The notes under the pieces: generated by a model
Database searches by the model: none
The model's input: the letters and a program-made list of their open reading frames with translations, nothing else
What the model was told of the DNA's origin: nothing
Program-made: the position numbers and the translations under genes
Assembly (NCBI RefSeq): GCF_900177415.1
Contig: NZ_FXAF01000011.1
Location: 310,001-374,000 of the forward strand
Source of the DNA: Xaviernesmea oryzae
GTDB lineage: Bacteria; Pseudomonadota; Alphaproteobacteria; Rhizobiales; Rhizobiaceae
Direction of reading: 5' to 3'
DNA length: 64,000 bases
Shown here: one piece after another, positions 16,662 through 24,542 of the stretch
Layout of the letters: each line of letters begins with the position of its first letter
Numbering within the stretch: the first letter of the stretch is position 1

Positions 16662-17969
16662 TCAAGCTTCACCGAAGACGCGCTTGAAGATCGTGTCGAC
16701 ATGCTTGGTGTGATAGCCGAGGTCGAATTTTTCGCGGATATCCTCCTCGGAAAGCGCCGCGCGGACCTCCTGGTCGCCGAGCAGTTCTTCCAGGAAATCC
16801 TTGCCCTCTTCCCAGACTTTCATGGCGTTGCGCTGCACGAGGCGATAGGCGTCCTCGCGCGAGACGCCGGCTTGCGTAAGGGCAAGCAGCACGCGCTGCG
16901 AATGAACAAGTCCACGGAACTTGTTCATATTCTTCATCATGTTTTCAGGATAGACGAGCAGTTTGTCGATGACGCTCGTCAGGCGCGCCAGCGCGAAATC
17001 GAGCGTCACGGTCGCGTCCGGACCGATCATGCGTTCGACGGAGGAATGGGAAATGTCCCGCTCATGCCAGAGAGCGACGTTTTCCATCGCCGGCATCGCA
17101 TAGGAGCGAACCATACGGGCAAGGCCCGTCAGGTTTTCGGTCAGCACCGGGTTGCGCTTGTGCGGCATGGCCGACGAGCCCTTCTGGCCCGGCGAGAAAT
17201 ATTCTTCGGCCTCCAGAACCTCGGTGCGCTGCAGGTGGCGGATCTCGATCGCCAGCCGCTCGATCGACGAGGCGATGACGCCGAGGATCGCGAAGAACAT
17301 GGCGTGCCGGTCGCGCGGGATGACCTGCGTCGAGACCGGTTCCGGCTTCAGCCCCATGGCGGCGGCGACATGTTCCTCGACGCGCGGATCGATATTGGCG
17401 AAGGTCCCGACCGCGCCGGAAATCGCGCAGGTCGCGATTTCTTCCCGGGCTTCGAGCAGGCGTGTCTTGTTGCGGTCGAATTCCGCATAGGCCTGGGCGA
17501 GCTTCACGCCGAAGGTGGTCGGTTCCGCATGGATGCCGTGGCTGCGGCCGATCGTGACCGTATCCTTGTGCTCGAAGGCACGGCGCTTCAAGGCCTCGAG
17601 CAGCTTGTCTATGTCGGCAAGCAGAAGGTCCGTGGCGCGCACGAGCTGCACGTTGAAACACGTGTCGAGCACGTCGGACGAGGTCATGCCCTGGTGAACG
17701 AACCGGCTGTCGGGGCCGACGAATTCTGCAAGGTGGGTCAAAAAGGCGATGACGTCGTGCTTGGTGACGGCCTCGATCTCGTCGATGCGCGCGACGTTGA
17801 ACTCGGCCTTGCCGCCCTTTTCCCAGATGGTTTCCGCCGCCGACTTGGGGATCACGCCGATTGCCGCAAGCGCATCGCAGGCATGCGCCTCGATCTCGAA
17901 CCAGATGCGGAACTTGGTCTCGGGCGACCAGATGGCGACCATTTCGGGCCGGGAATAGCGGGGGATCAT
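16662..17969 (-). CDS. purB: Adenylosuccinate lyase
   Basis: Works twice in purine synthesis: it splits SAICAR to AICAR and adenylosuccinate to AMP, in both cases releasing fumarate. The 435-residue product begins MIPRYSRPEMVAIWS and has the superfamily signature GSSAMPHKRNP, the TSSDVLDT region and the SHGIHAEPTTFG segment around the catalytic histidine. Full length. It lies in a minus-strand series with rpe and the DUF2259 gene upstream, about 4.3 kb from purC, so purine genes here are split over at least two transcripts. Confidence 0.97.
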   Translation of the reverse strand: MIPRYSRPEMVAIWSPETKFRIWFEIEAHACDALAAIGVIPKSAAETIWEKGGKAEFNVARIDEIEAVTKHDVIAFLTHLAEFVGPDSRFVHQGMTSSDVLDTCFNVQLVRATDLLLADIDKLLEALKRRAFEHKDTVTIGRSHGIHAEPTTFGVKLAQAYAEFDRNKTRLLEAREEIATCAISGAVGTFANIDPRVEEHVAAAMGLKPEPVSTQVIPRDRHAMFFAILGVIASSIERLAIEIRHLQRTEVLEAEEYFSPGQKGSSAMPHKRNPVLTENLTGLARMVRSYAMPAMENVALWHERDISHSSVERMIGPDATVTLDFALARLTSVIDKLLVYPENMMKNMNKFRGLVHSQRVLLALTQAGVSREDAYRLVQRNAMKVWEEGKDFLEELLGDQEVRAALSEEDIREKFDLGYHTKHVDTIFKRVFGEA

Positions 17970-18053
17970 TGGCTTTCGGCTTTCTCAAAGAGTGTCGGGG
18001 CCGCTGTAGCAAGAAGCGGCACCAAGCTCAAGTTTTGGAATGGCGAAAGGCGA

Positions 18054-18791
18054 TCAGGGTGCGGTCTTGATCGGGATGGCGATCCAGCGGCCGTCCTGTC
18101 CCTCGAACCCGGCGCTCAGGACCATGACGAGCGCGACCTCGACCGTCGCACCTCCCATGGCCGTGCCGCTGACGATGCCGCCGAGCCGGTAACCCGCGAC
18201 GCAGCCTCGCGAGGACGGGATGCGCTGATCTTCATGGACCACGTCATCGGCGGGCTTTCCGTCCCGCTCGGTGAAGCGCAGGCGGAAGGAAACCATCTTC
18301 TCGACCATGCCTTCGCAGCGCGGATCGAGCGCCTGCGGAACCTCCTCGAGCACCAGCGTATCGGGTTCGCCGACCGGCGGCAGGACGGGCACGCTGCGGT
18401 AACGCAGCTTGTGCGGATCGCTGTCCACTTCGGTGACCGGATTGAAGGCCACGAATTCGCCCGGATGATTGGCAAGCTCCCGGGTTTCGATCACCGTTTC
18501 CGCGTCGTTCTGGACCTGCCAGCGCGCCTTGGCGATCGTCGCACCGTCTTCTTCGAGCCGGACCCGGAACGGTGTTCCGGGCAGGTAGGTATCCTTGGCA
18601 AGGTCGAGCGCGTAGATATTGGCGTAGGGGAAACCGGAGCCGTCCTGGATGCCGTATTCCTCGTAGGCGAAGACCTGCCCGTCGGCGGAAAATCCGATCG
18701 GACGGATGCTGGCGATATCGGCTCCGGACGCAGAACCGGCAAAGAGCATCGCCGCACATGCCGGAACCGAAGATCGCAAGCTCGACATCAT
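18054..18791 (-). CDS. Predicted secreted protein, DUF2259 family
   Basis: A 245-residue exported protein with a signal peptide (about residues 1-23, cut near ASG|AD). The body starts with the family-type segment IASIRPIGFSADGQVFAYEEYGIQDGSGFPYANIYALD and contains two cysteines (RCEG and RGCVAG) that may pair. Function unknown. Its ATG overlaps the rpe stop by 4 bases, so it is translationally coupled to rpe. No link between ribulose-phosphate epimerase and this protein is known to me. Confidence 0.8.
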   Translation of the reverse strand: MMSSLRSSVPACAAMLFAGSASGADIASIRPIGFSADGQVFAYEEYGIQDGSGFPYANIYALDLAKDTYLPGTPFRVRLEEDGATIAKARWQVQNDAETVIETRELANHPGEFVAFNPVTEVDSDPHKLRYRSVPVLPPVGEPDTLVLEEVPQALDPRCEGMVEKMVSFRLRFTERDGKPADDVVHEDQRIPSSRGCVAGYRLGGIVSGTAMGGATVEVALVMVLSAGFEGQDGRWIAIPIKTAP

Positions 18792-19492
18792 CTGCGCCCG
18801 TCCTTGGCGGCGGTTTTGAGCCGTGCGATTTCCGCCGGGGCTCTCAGTGCCGCGATATTGTTCCGATAGGCCGCGATTCCTTCGCCCTTGTAAACCGCAG
18901 AGCCGGCGACGAAGACATTCGCGCCCGCCGCGGCGGCTGCGCCGATCGTCTCCGCCGTGATGCCGCCGTCCACCTCGAGCTCGATCGGCCGGGCGCCGAT
19001 CATCGCCTTGGCGGCGCGGATCTTCTCCAGCATCGCCGGAATGAATTTCTGTCCGCCGAAGCCCGGATTGACACTCATGATCAGGATGAGATCCACGTCG
19101 TCCAGGACATTCTCGATCGCCGAAAGCGGTGTCGCAGGATTGAGCGTGACGCCGACCTTCTTGCCGAGCGACCGGATCGTCTGCAGCGAGCGGTGCAGAT
19201 GGGGGCCCGCCTCGACATGCACGGTAATGCTGTCGCAGCCCGCTTTCGCGAAGGCTTCGAGATAAGGATCGGCAGGCGAGATCATCAGGTGGCAGTCAAA
19301 GAAGGCCGTCGTATGGGGACGGAGCGACTTGATGACATCGGGTCCGAAGGAGATGTTGGGCACGAAATGACCGTCCATGACGTCGAGATGCACCCAGTCC
19401 GCACCCGCTTCCACGGCATCGCGCACTTCCTGGCCGAGCTTCGAGAAGTCGGCGGCAAGAATGGACGGGGCGATGCGGATGGGCAGGGTCAT
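18788..19492 (-). CDS. rpe: Ribulose-phosphate 3-epimerase
   Basis: Interconverts ribulose 5-phosphate and xylulose 5-phosphate in the pentose phosphate pathway. The 234-residue TIM barrel shows the standard segments IAPSILAADFSKLG, VHLDVMDGHFVPNISFG, LIMSVNPGFGGQ and LEVDGGI with the metal-binding His and Asp residues. The ATG at 19492 gives the normal N-terminus; the frame extends 13 codons upstream without similarity. Confidence 0.96.
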   Translation of the reverse strand: MTLPIRIAPSILAADFSKLGQEVRDAVEAGADWVHLDVMDGHFVPNISFGPDVIKSLRPHTTAFFDCHLMISPADPYLEAFAKAGCDSITVHVEAGPHLHRSLQTIRSLGKKVGVTLNPATPLSAIENVLDDVDLILIMSVNPGFGGQKFIPAMLEKIRAAKAMIGARPIELEVDGGITAETIGAAAAAGANVFVAGSAVYKGEGIAAYRNNIAALRAPAEIARLKTAAKDGRR

Positions 19493-19530
19493 GGCTCGAA
19501 AAGTCTCCGGTTTGATCCGCGTCTCTAGCA

Positions 19531-19547
19531 TTCCCGCTTTGCGGGAA
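19531..19547 (-). terminator. Short hairpin between binding-protein gene and rpe
   Basis: A perfect 7-bp stem (TTCCCGC / GCGGGAA) with a 3-nt loop lies between the substrate-binding protein gene and rpe. No T-run follows on the minus strand, so it may be a weak terminator or a message stabiliser. Confidence 0.4.
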
Positions 19548-19553
19548 CAATCG

Positions 19554-20627
19554 TCACTCGGTCGCCGGGTGGGACAGGGAAAAAGCCGATCCGCGCCATT
19601 CGAGCAGGCGGAACGGGTTTTCCCTCAATTCGTGGTGCTCGTCGAAAGCGATCGAGCCGATGGCGGTGTTGAAGGAACCGCTGCCGATGGCTTCAGCCAC
19701 AGGCCGGCGGCCGGAGGCCAGGATCGCCTGATGCGCGAGTTCGGCGGCGGCATGGGCCTGCAGCATGTATCCGTCGGGGTCGATATTCTTCGCACGCAGC
19801 GCCGCGACCGCCGCCGCGGCCGCGGGCAGGGCCGCATAGTCCGGAAGTGCGACGGCGAGTACGCCGTCGCGCAGCGGCACGGGACGGTTGGCCGCCCGCA
19901 TCGCATCGCCGCCGATGAGCGTCAGGGGAATGCTTTCCGAAGCCGCGTCGCGGGCGATGATCGCCATGTCGTTGCGGTCGCCGCCGACGAAGACATGCGT
20001 CGCACCCGCCTTCGCAAGCCGGCGCACCAGCGCCACCTGCTGCTCCTGGCCGGGCCGGAACGTGTCGGTGAAAACAGGGGTGATGCCCGCCGGCTCCAGA
20101 TGCTGGCGGATGGCGTTCGCAAGTTCGCGGCCGTAGATCGTGCCGTCCTCGACAAGCGCGATCGGCTCCGCCTTCCAGGCGCTCAGGATGGCTTCGGAGA
20201 GCTTTTCCGCCTCGTCGCCATCCACGGGCGCCATGCGGTAGAAGGGCCAGCCGTTGCGCAGCGCATCCTCCATCAGGATCCTGGAGCGGACGGAAATGCT
20301 GACGGCCGGAATCTGCGCGGCCTTCAGTTGCGGCAGCGCCGTGGACAAGGTCTCGACGCAGAGGAAGCCGATCGCAACGACTGCCTTTGCATCCATGAGA
20401 TTCCTGGCGACGGCGGCGCCACCGCTTTCTTCGCAGTTCTCATCGATCTCGACGATCGTATCGCCGGCCGCCTCCGCTGCCGCGCGCGCGCCCTGGAAGA
20501 CCTGGGCGCCGAGGGATGCGTAAGGGCCGGAACGGGGCGCCACGACGCCGATCACCGCCGCCGATGCCGTTCCGCACGCGAGAAACGAAGCCAGCAAACC
20601 GGCGATGATGAAACGTCGTGCTGTCAT
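19554..20627 (-). CDS. LivK-type ABC transporter substrate-binding protein
   Basis: A periplasmic type 1 binding protein of 357 residues, similar to branched-chain amino acid receptors. A signal peptide spans residues 1-23 (GTASAA). The body starts VIGVVAPRSGPYASLGAQVFQGA, the usual opening of the family, and continues with two lobes. No permease or ATPase genes lie beside it, so it is an orphan receptor here. AGGAAAAGC precedes the ATG. The ligand cannot be predicted. Confidence 0.85.
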   Translation of the reverse strand: MTARRFIIAGLLASFLACGTASAAVIGVVAPRSGPYASLGAQVFQGARAAAEAAGDTIVEIDENCEESGGAAVARNLMDAKAVVAIGFLCVETLSTALPQLKAAQIPAVSISVRSRILMEDALRNGWPFYRMAPVDGDEAEKLSEAILSAWKAEPIALVEDGTIYGRELANAIRQHLEPAGITPVFTDTFRPGQEQQVALVRRLAKAGATHVFVGGDRNDMAIIARDAASESIPLTLIGGDAMRAANRPVPLRDGVLAVALPDYAALPAAAAAVAALRAKNIDPDGYMLQAHAAAELAHQAILASGRRPVAEAIGSGSFNTAIGSIAFDEHHELRENPFRLLEWRGSAFSLSHPATE

Positions 20628-20764
20628 GCTTTTCCTGAAAGTCTTGGCTCAGGCCACATTTAGCCCTCCTGCCGCGAGCGTCAAAGAGAATCGGCCATGG
20701 GATGTAAAAAGCCGCAACCGACGTGGACATCAAGCCTCTTTGCCACCATATCTCCAATAGGAAT

Positions 20765-21310
20765 ATGGGGCTGACATGGTCCCGCATGCCCGTGACGCCC
20801 CTTGACGAGATGCCTTTGCCGGACCATCCCTTTCTCGATCCCGCCCTCTACCGCGACGGCATGGCGCGCTATGCCGGCCATGTCCAGGTGGTGACGACGG
20901 AATTCGAAGGGGTTAGGCGCGGCGTCACGGTGACGGCGGCCTGCTCCGTCTCGGACAATCCGCCGACCCTGCTGGCCTGCCTGAACAGCAGCAATGCAAA
21001 TAACGCGATCTTCGGAAAAAGCGGCATCTTCGCGCTGAACTCGCTCGCGGCGCATCATGAAGCCCTGGCGACCGCCTTTGCGGGCCTGAGCGGAGTGCCG
21101 GCCGAAGAGCGTTTTACGCTCGGCACCTGGACGACGCTTGCAACCGGCGCGCCGGTGCTGGCCGACGCGGTCGTGAGTTTCGATTGCAGACTGACCGACA
21201 TCAAGCAGGTCTCGACGCATTTCGTGATGTTCGGCGAGGTAAAGGCGATACATTTCGGTGAGGCACGCCCCTCGCTCATCTATCTGGACCGCGGTTTTCG
21301 CACACTGTAG
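20765..21310 (+). CDS. Flavin reductase-like domain protein
   Basis: A 181-residue protein of the RutF/HpaC type flavin reductase family, which binds FMN and reduces flavin with NAD(P)H. Supporting segments are the early MARYAGHVQVVTTEFEGVRR and the VTVTAACSVSDNPPTLLACLN core. I chose the ATG at 20765, which follows ATAGGA; the ATG at 20786 has no ribosome-binding site. It ends 24 bp before the MoxR gene, so it may belong to the maturation island that follows. Confidence 0.82.
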   Translation: MGLTWSRMPVTPLDEMPLPDHPFLDPALYRDGMARYAGHVQVVTTEFEGVRRGVTVTAACSVSDNPPTLLACLNSSNANNAIFGKSGIFALNSLAAHHEALATAFAGLSGVPAEERFTLGTWTTLATGAPVLADAVVSFDCRLTDIKQVSTHFVMFGEVKAIHFGEARPSLIYLDRGFRTL

Positions 21311-21334
21311 AACGCCGTTTGAAGAAGGTGTCAT

Positions 21335-22267
21335 ATGCCGGACGAAAGAAACACAATCCCGCTGCCCGGATCGATCGACGAGACGATCGCGCTTCTGGGG
21401 GATAAGGATTATCTTGCCGGCCGATCGCTGGCGACGGTGATCTTTCTGGCGCTGAAGATGAAGCGGCCTCTCTTCCTGGAAGGCGAGGCGGGGGTCGGCA
21501 AGACGGAGATCGCCAAGACCCTTGCCAGGGCGCTCGGCAGGCCTTTGATCCGCCTGCAATGCTACGAAGGCCTCGATATTTCCTCTGCCGTCTACGAATG
21601 GAACTATCCGGCACAGATGCTCGACATCCGGCTTGCCGAAGCGACGGGTGTCAAGGACCGCAAGGCGCTGGAAGCCGACCTTTTTTCCGAGCGGCATCTG
21701 ATCCGCCGCCCGGTGCTGCAGGCGCTGGGGGAGAAGGGCGGCCCGGCACCGGTCTTTCTGATCGACGAACTCGACCGCACCGACGAGGCTTTCGAGGCCT
21801 TCCTTCTGGAAGTGTTGTCGGATTTCCAGGTGACGATCCCCGAACTCGGCACGATCAAGGCGGCCGAGCCGCCCATCGTCGTCATCACCACGAACCGCAC
21901 CCGCGAGATCCACGACGCTCTGAAGCGTCGCTGCCTCTACCATTGGGTCGACTATCCGGATGCGGCGCAGGAATTGGAGATCATCCGCCGCAAGGTACCG
22001 CAATGCGCCGAGACGCTGTCGCGGCAGGTCGTGGCCTATGTCCAAAGGCTCAGGACGCTCGACCTCTTCAAGAATCCCGGCGTGGCGGAGACGATCGACT
22101 GGGCGACGGCCCTCACGGAACTCGACCGGATCGCGCTCGATCCGGAAACGATCGCAGACACGCTCGGCACGCTTCTGAAATACCAGGACGATGTCGCCCG
22201 CATCAAAGGCGGCGAGGGCGAACGGGTGCTGAACGAAGTCAGGGCGGAACTGCTGGCTGCTGGGTGA
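21335..22267 (+). CDS. MoxR-family AAA+ ATPase, CoxD-like
   Basis: A 310-residue AAA+ ATPase. Walker A is GEAGVGKT (residues 50-57), Walker B VFLIDELDR (about 143-151), and sensor 1 is in VITTNRTREIHDALKRRC. The MoxR clade acts with VWA proteins as a chaperone that inserts metals or activates enzymes. In the CO dehydrogenase system the pair is CoxD/CoxE. The next genes here encode a VWA protein and XdhC, so CoxD is the closest functional model. GAAGAAGG precedes the ATG. Confidence 0.9.
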   Translation: MPDERNTIPLPGSIDETIALLGDKDYLAGRSLATVIFLALKMKRPLFLEGEAGVGKTEIAKTLARALGRPLIRLQCYEGLDISSAVYEWNYPAQMLDIRLAEATGVKDRKALEADLFSERHLIRRPVLQALGEKGGPAPVFLIDELDRTDEAFEAFLLEVLSDFQVTIPELGTIKAAEPPIVVITTNRTREIHDALKRRCLYHWVDYPDAAQELEIIRRKVPQCAETLSRQVVAYVQRLRTLDLFKNPGVAETIDWATALTELDRIALDPETIADTLGTLLKYQDDVARIKGGEGERVLNEVRAELLAAG

Positions 22268-22271
22268 GACG

Positions 22272-23519
22272 ATGGCTGCAGGGTTTGACGAGGATGGAGC
22301 GATGGTTTCGGCCGGTGACGGGCGGCTTGCGGATAATCTCGTCTATTTTTCCCGCGTGCTCCGGCGCGCCGGCTTGAAGACCGGGCCGGCCACCGCAGCG
22401 GATGCGATCGCCGCCGTCGATGCGATCGGCATCGGTTCCCGCGAGGAATTCTACGCAGCGCTCTCGGCCGTCTTCGTCAAGCGCCACGAGGATCAGCCGG
22501 TCTTCGATGAGGCCTTCAAGCTGTTCTGGCGTTCGCGCGACCTCGTCGGCAAGATGATCGCGATGATGTCGCCCAAGGCTGCCGACAATCGCGAACGGGA
22601 AAGGCAGAGGGCCGGCGCCACCCGCGTCAGCGATGCGCTCACCGCCGACCGGCCCGAAAATCCCGGGCGCAAACCGCCCGAGATTGAAGTGGATTCGCGC
22701 TTCACGACGTCCGCCAGCGAGGTGTTGAAGCGCATGGACTTCGCCCAGATGACGGTGGCGGAACTGGCTCAGGCGAGACGCGAGCTCCGGAAGCTGGCGC
22801 TGCCGCTCGATCAGGTGACGACCCGCCGGTTCCGGCCATCGGGTCGTCCGCCGAGGATCGATCCGCGGGCAACCATGCGGCAAGCCATGCGAAGCGGCGG
22901 CGATCTCATCCTGCCGCGTTTCCGGCAGCGCAAGATGGCGCCGCCGCCGCTGGTCGTGCTCGCGGATATTTCCGGCTCCATGAGCCAGTACACGCGCATC
23001 TTCCTGCATTTCCTCCACGCGCTGACGGAAAAACGGACGCGGGTGCATACCTTCCTGTTCGGCACGCGGCTCACCAACGTGACCCGGCAGATGCGCCGGC
23101 GCGATCCGGACGAGGCGCTGACCGGCTGCACGGACGCCGTGCGCGACTGGTCCGGCGGCACGCGGATCGGCGCTACGCTTGCCGAGTTCAACCGGCTCTG
23201 GTCGCGCCGCGTGCTGGGGCAGGGCGCCGTGGTGCTGCTGATCACCGACGGGCTGGAACGCGAAGACGTCGAGGAACTGGAAAAGGAAATGGACCGGCTG
23301 CACCGCTCCTGCCGACGGCTGATCTGGCTGAACCCGCTGCTGAGATTCGACGGCTTCGAGGCGAGAGCCCGCGGCGTGCGCGCCATGCTGCCGCATGTGG
23401 ACGAATTTCGCGCCGTCCACAATCTGCAGTCGCTTGCCGATCTTGCGATTGCATTGTCGGATGATCATACAAAAGCTGCGGACCCGTGGCGCTATCTGGA
23501 TATGAGGAGGGTTGCATGA
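22272..23519 (+). CDS. VWA domain protein, CoxE-like
   Basis: A 415-residue partner of the MoxR ATPase. The MIDAS metal site is DISGSM (Asp232 on) in a C-terminal von Willebrand A domain; the remaining MIDAS acids are likely in SGGTRIGATL and LLITDGLER. The N-terminal half is helical and charged, like CoxE. It starts 4 bp after the MoxR stop and overlaps the next gene by 4 bases (ATGA), so the genes are tightly coupled. Confidence 0.9.
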   Translation: MAAGFDEDGAMVSAGDGRLADNLVYFSRVLRRAGLKTGPATAADAIAAVDAIGIGSREEFYAALSAVFVKRHEDQPVFDEAFKLFWRSRDLVGKMIAMMSPKAADNRERERQRAGATRVSDALTADRPENPGRKPPEIEVDSRFTTSASEVLKRMDFAQMTVAELAQARRELRKLALPLDQVTTRRFRPSGRPPRIDPRATMRQAMRSGGDLILPRFRQRKMAPPPLVVLADISGSMSQYTRIFLHFLHALTEKRTRVHTFLFGTRLTNVTRQMRRRDPDEALTGCTDAVRDWSGGTRIGATLAEFNRLWSRRVLGQGAVVLLITDGLEREDVEELEKEMDRLHRSCRRLIWLNPLLRFDGFEARARGVRAMLPHVDEFRAVHNLQSLADLAIALSDDHTKAADPWRYLDMRRVA

Positions 23520-23842
23520 CTGTTTCCGGAATATTGGATCCGTTGACCACCGCGCAGAGCTGGAAGGAAGCCGGTCGCGAGGTGGCGATCGCCACCGTGA
23601 TCGACACTTGGGGCTCGGCGCCGCGGCCGGCCGGCAGCCATCTCGTCATCGACGGCGAAGGTAATTTCGAGGGATCGGTCTCCGGCGGCTGCGTCGAAGG
23701 TGCGGTCATCACCGAAGCCCTCGACGTGATCGCTTCCGGCGCGCCGAAGATGCTGGAATTCGGCGTTGCCGACGAAACGGCCTGGCGCGTCGGCCTGTCC
23801 TGTGGCGGCCGCATCCGCGTCTATGTGGAAAGGCTCGGCTGA
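23516..23842 (+). CDS. XdhC family protein, N-terminal domain as separate gene
   Basis: A 108-residue protein that matches only the N-terminal XdhC/CoxI domain. It has WGSAPRPAGSHLVI followed by the conserved SVSGGCVEGAV and ends GLSCGGRIRVYVE, with cysteines that in XdhC are linked to molybdenum cofactor binding. XdhC binds the molybdenum cofactor and inserts it into xanthine dehydrogenase-type enzymes. The start overlaps the VWA stop (ATGA), and the stop overlaps the next start (TGATG). The usual full-length XdhC is split here into two genes. Confidence 0.88.
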   Translation: MTVSGILDPLTTAQSWKEAGREVAIATVIDTWGSAPRPAGSHLVIDGEGNFEGSVSGGCVEGAVITEALDVIASGAPKMLEFGVADETAWRVGLSCGGRIRVYVERLG

Positions 23843-24537
23843 TGCAGCTCAAAGCACTGGTGAAATTGAACGCCGCCCGGCGCGACCGCAAGGCCGCTGT
23901 CGTCGTGACGGATCTTTCCGATGACAAGGTGCAGGTCATCCTCGAAGGCGATGCGGTGCCCGGTCCGCTCGGTGAGGAGGCCGTAAAGGCTTTCCGCAGC
24001 GGCAAGGCCGGCACGGTCGATGTGGAAGGGCAACCGCTCTTTCTCAACGTGCACCTGCCGCCGCCGCGCATCGTGGTGATCGGTGCGGTGCATATCAGCC
24101 AGGCACTGGCACAGCTGGCGCCGGTCGCGGGTTACGACCTGACGATCATCGATCCGCGTACGGCCTTTGCGACCGAGGAACGCTTCGAAGGCGTCGAACT
24201 CATCGCTGATTGGCCGGAGGACGTGCTGAAGGATCGTCCGCTCGATGCCTATACCGCGCTTGCGGCCGTGACCCATGATCCGAAGATCGACGATTTTCCG
24301 CTGTCGGAGGCGCTCAGGGCGGGCTGCTTCTATGTCGGCGCGCTCGGCAGCCGCAAGACCCATGCAAAACGCATCGAGCGTCTTAAAGAGCTGGGCCGCA
24401 CCGACAACGAGATCGGCCGCATCGCCGCTCCGATCGGGCTTGATATCGGCGCCGCAAGCCCCGCGGAGATCGCGCTCGCGACGCTAGCCCAGATCGTCCA
24501 GGCGTTCCGCCGGCGCGACCTCGTCACTGCCGGGTGA
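23842..24537 (+). CDS. XdhC family protein, C-terminal Rossmann domain
   Basis: A 231-residue protein carrying the XdhC C-terminal domain. After about 70 variable residues comes a Rossmann start PRIVVIGAVHISQALAQLA, then LTIIDPR, AVTHDPKIDDFPL and YVGALGSRKTHAKR, ending IGLDIGAASPAEIALATLAQ. All are typical of XdhC C-domains. In place of the common GAGHV the first turn reads GAVHI. Both halves look complete, so this is a gene split rather than a frameshift: separate starts and overlapping stop/start codons are visible. Confidence 0.88.
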   Translation: MQLKALVKLNAARRDRKAAVVVTDLSDDKVQVILEGDAVPGPLGEEAVKAFRSGKAGTVDVEGQPLFLNVHLPPPRIVVIGAVHISQALAQLAPVAGYDLTIIDPRTAFATEERFEGVELIADWPEDVLKDRPLDAYTALAAVTHDPKIDDFPLSEALRAGCFYVGALGSRKTHAKRIERLKELGRTDNEIGRIAAPIGLDIGAASPAEIALATLAQIVQAFRRRDLVTAG

Positions 24538-24542
24538 CCGCG

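Noticed and set aside
16599..18869. A 756-codon plus-strand frame opposite purB
   Set aside because: Antisense to purB and the DUF2259 gene, which have clear motifs.
23842..24537. A frameshift in xdhC
   Set aside because: Both halves have intact domain ends and a TGATG overlap as is usual between separate genes, so a sequencing error is not needed to explain it.
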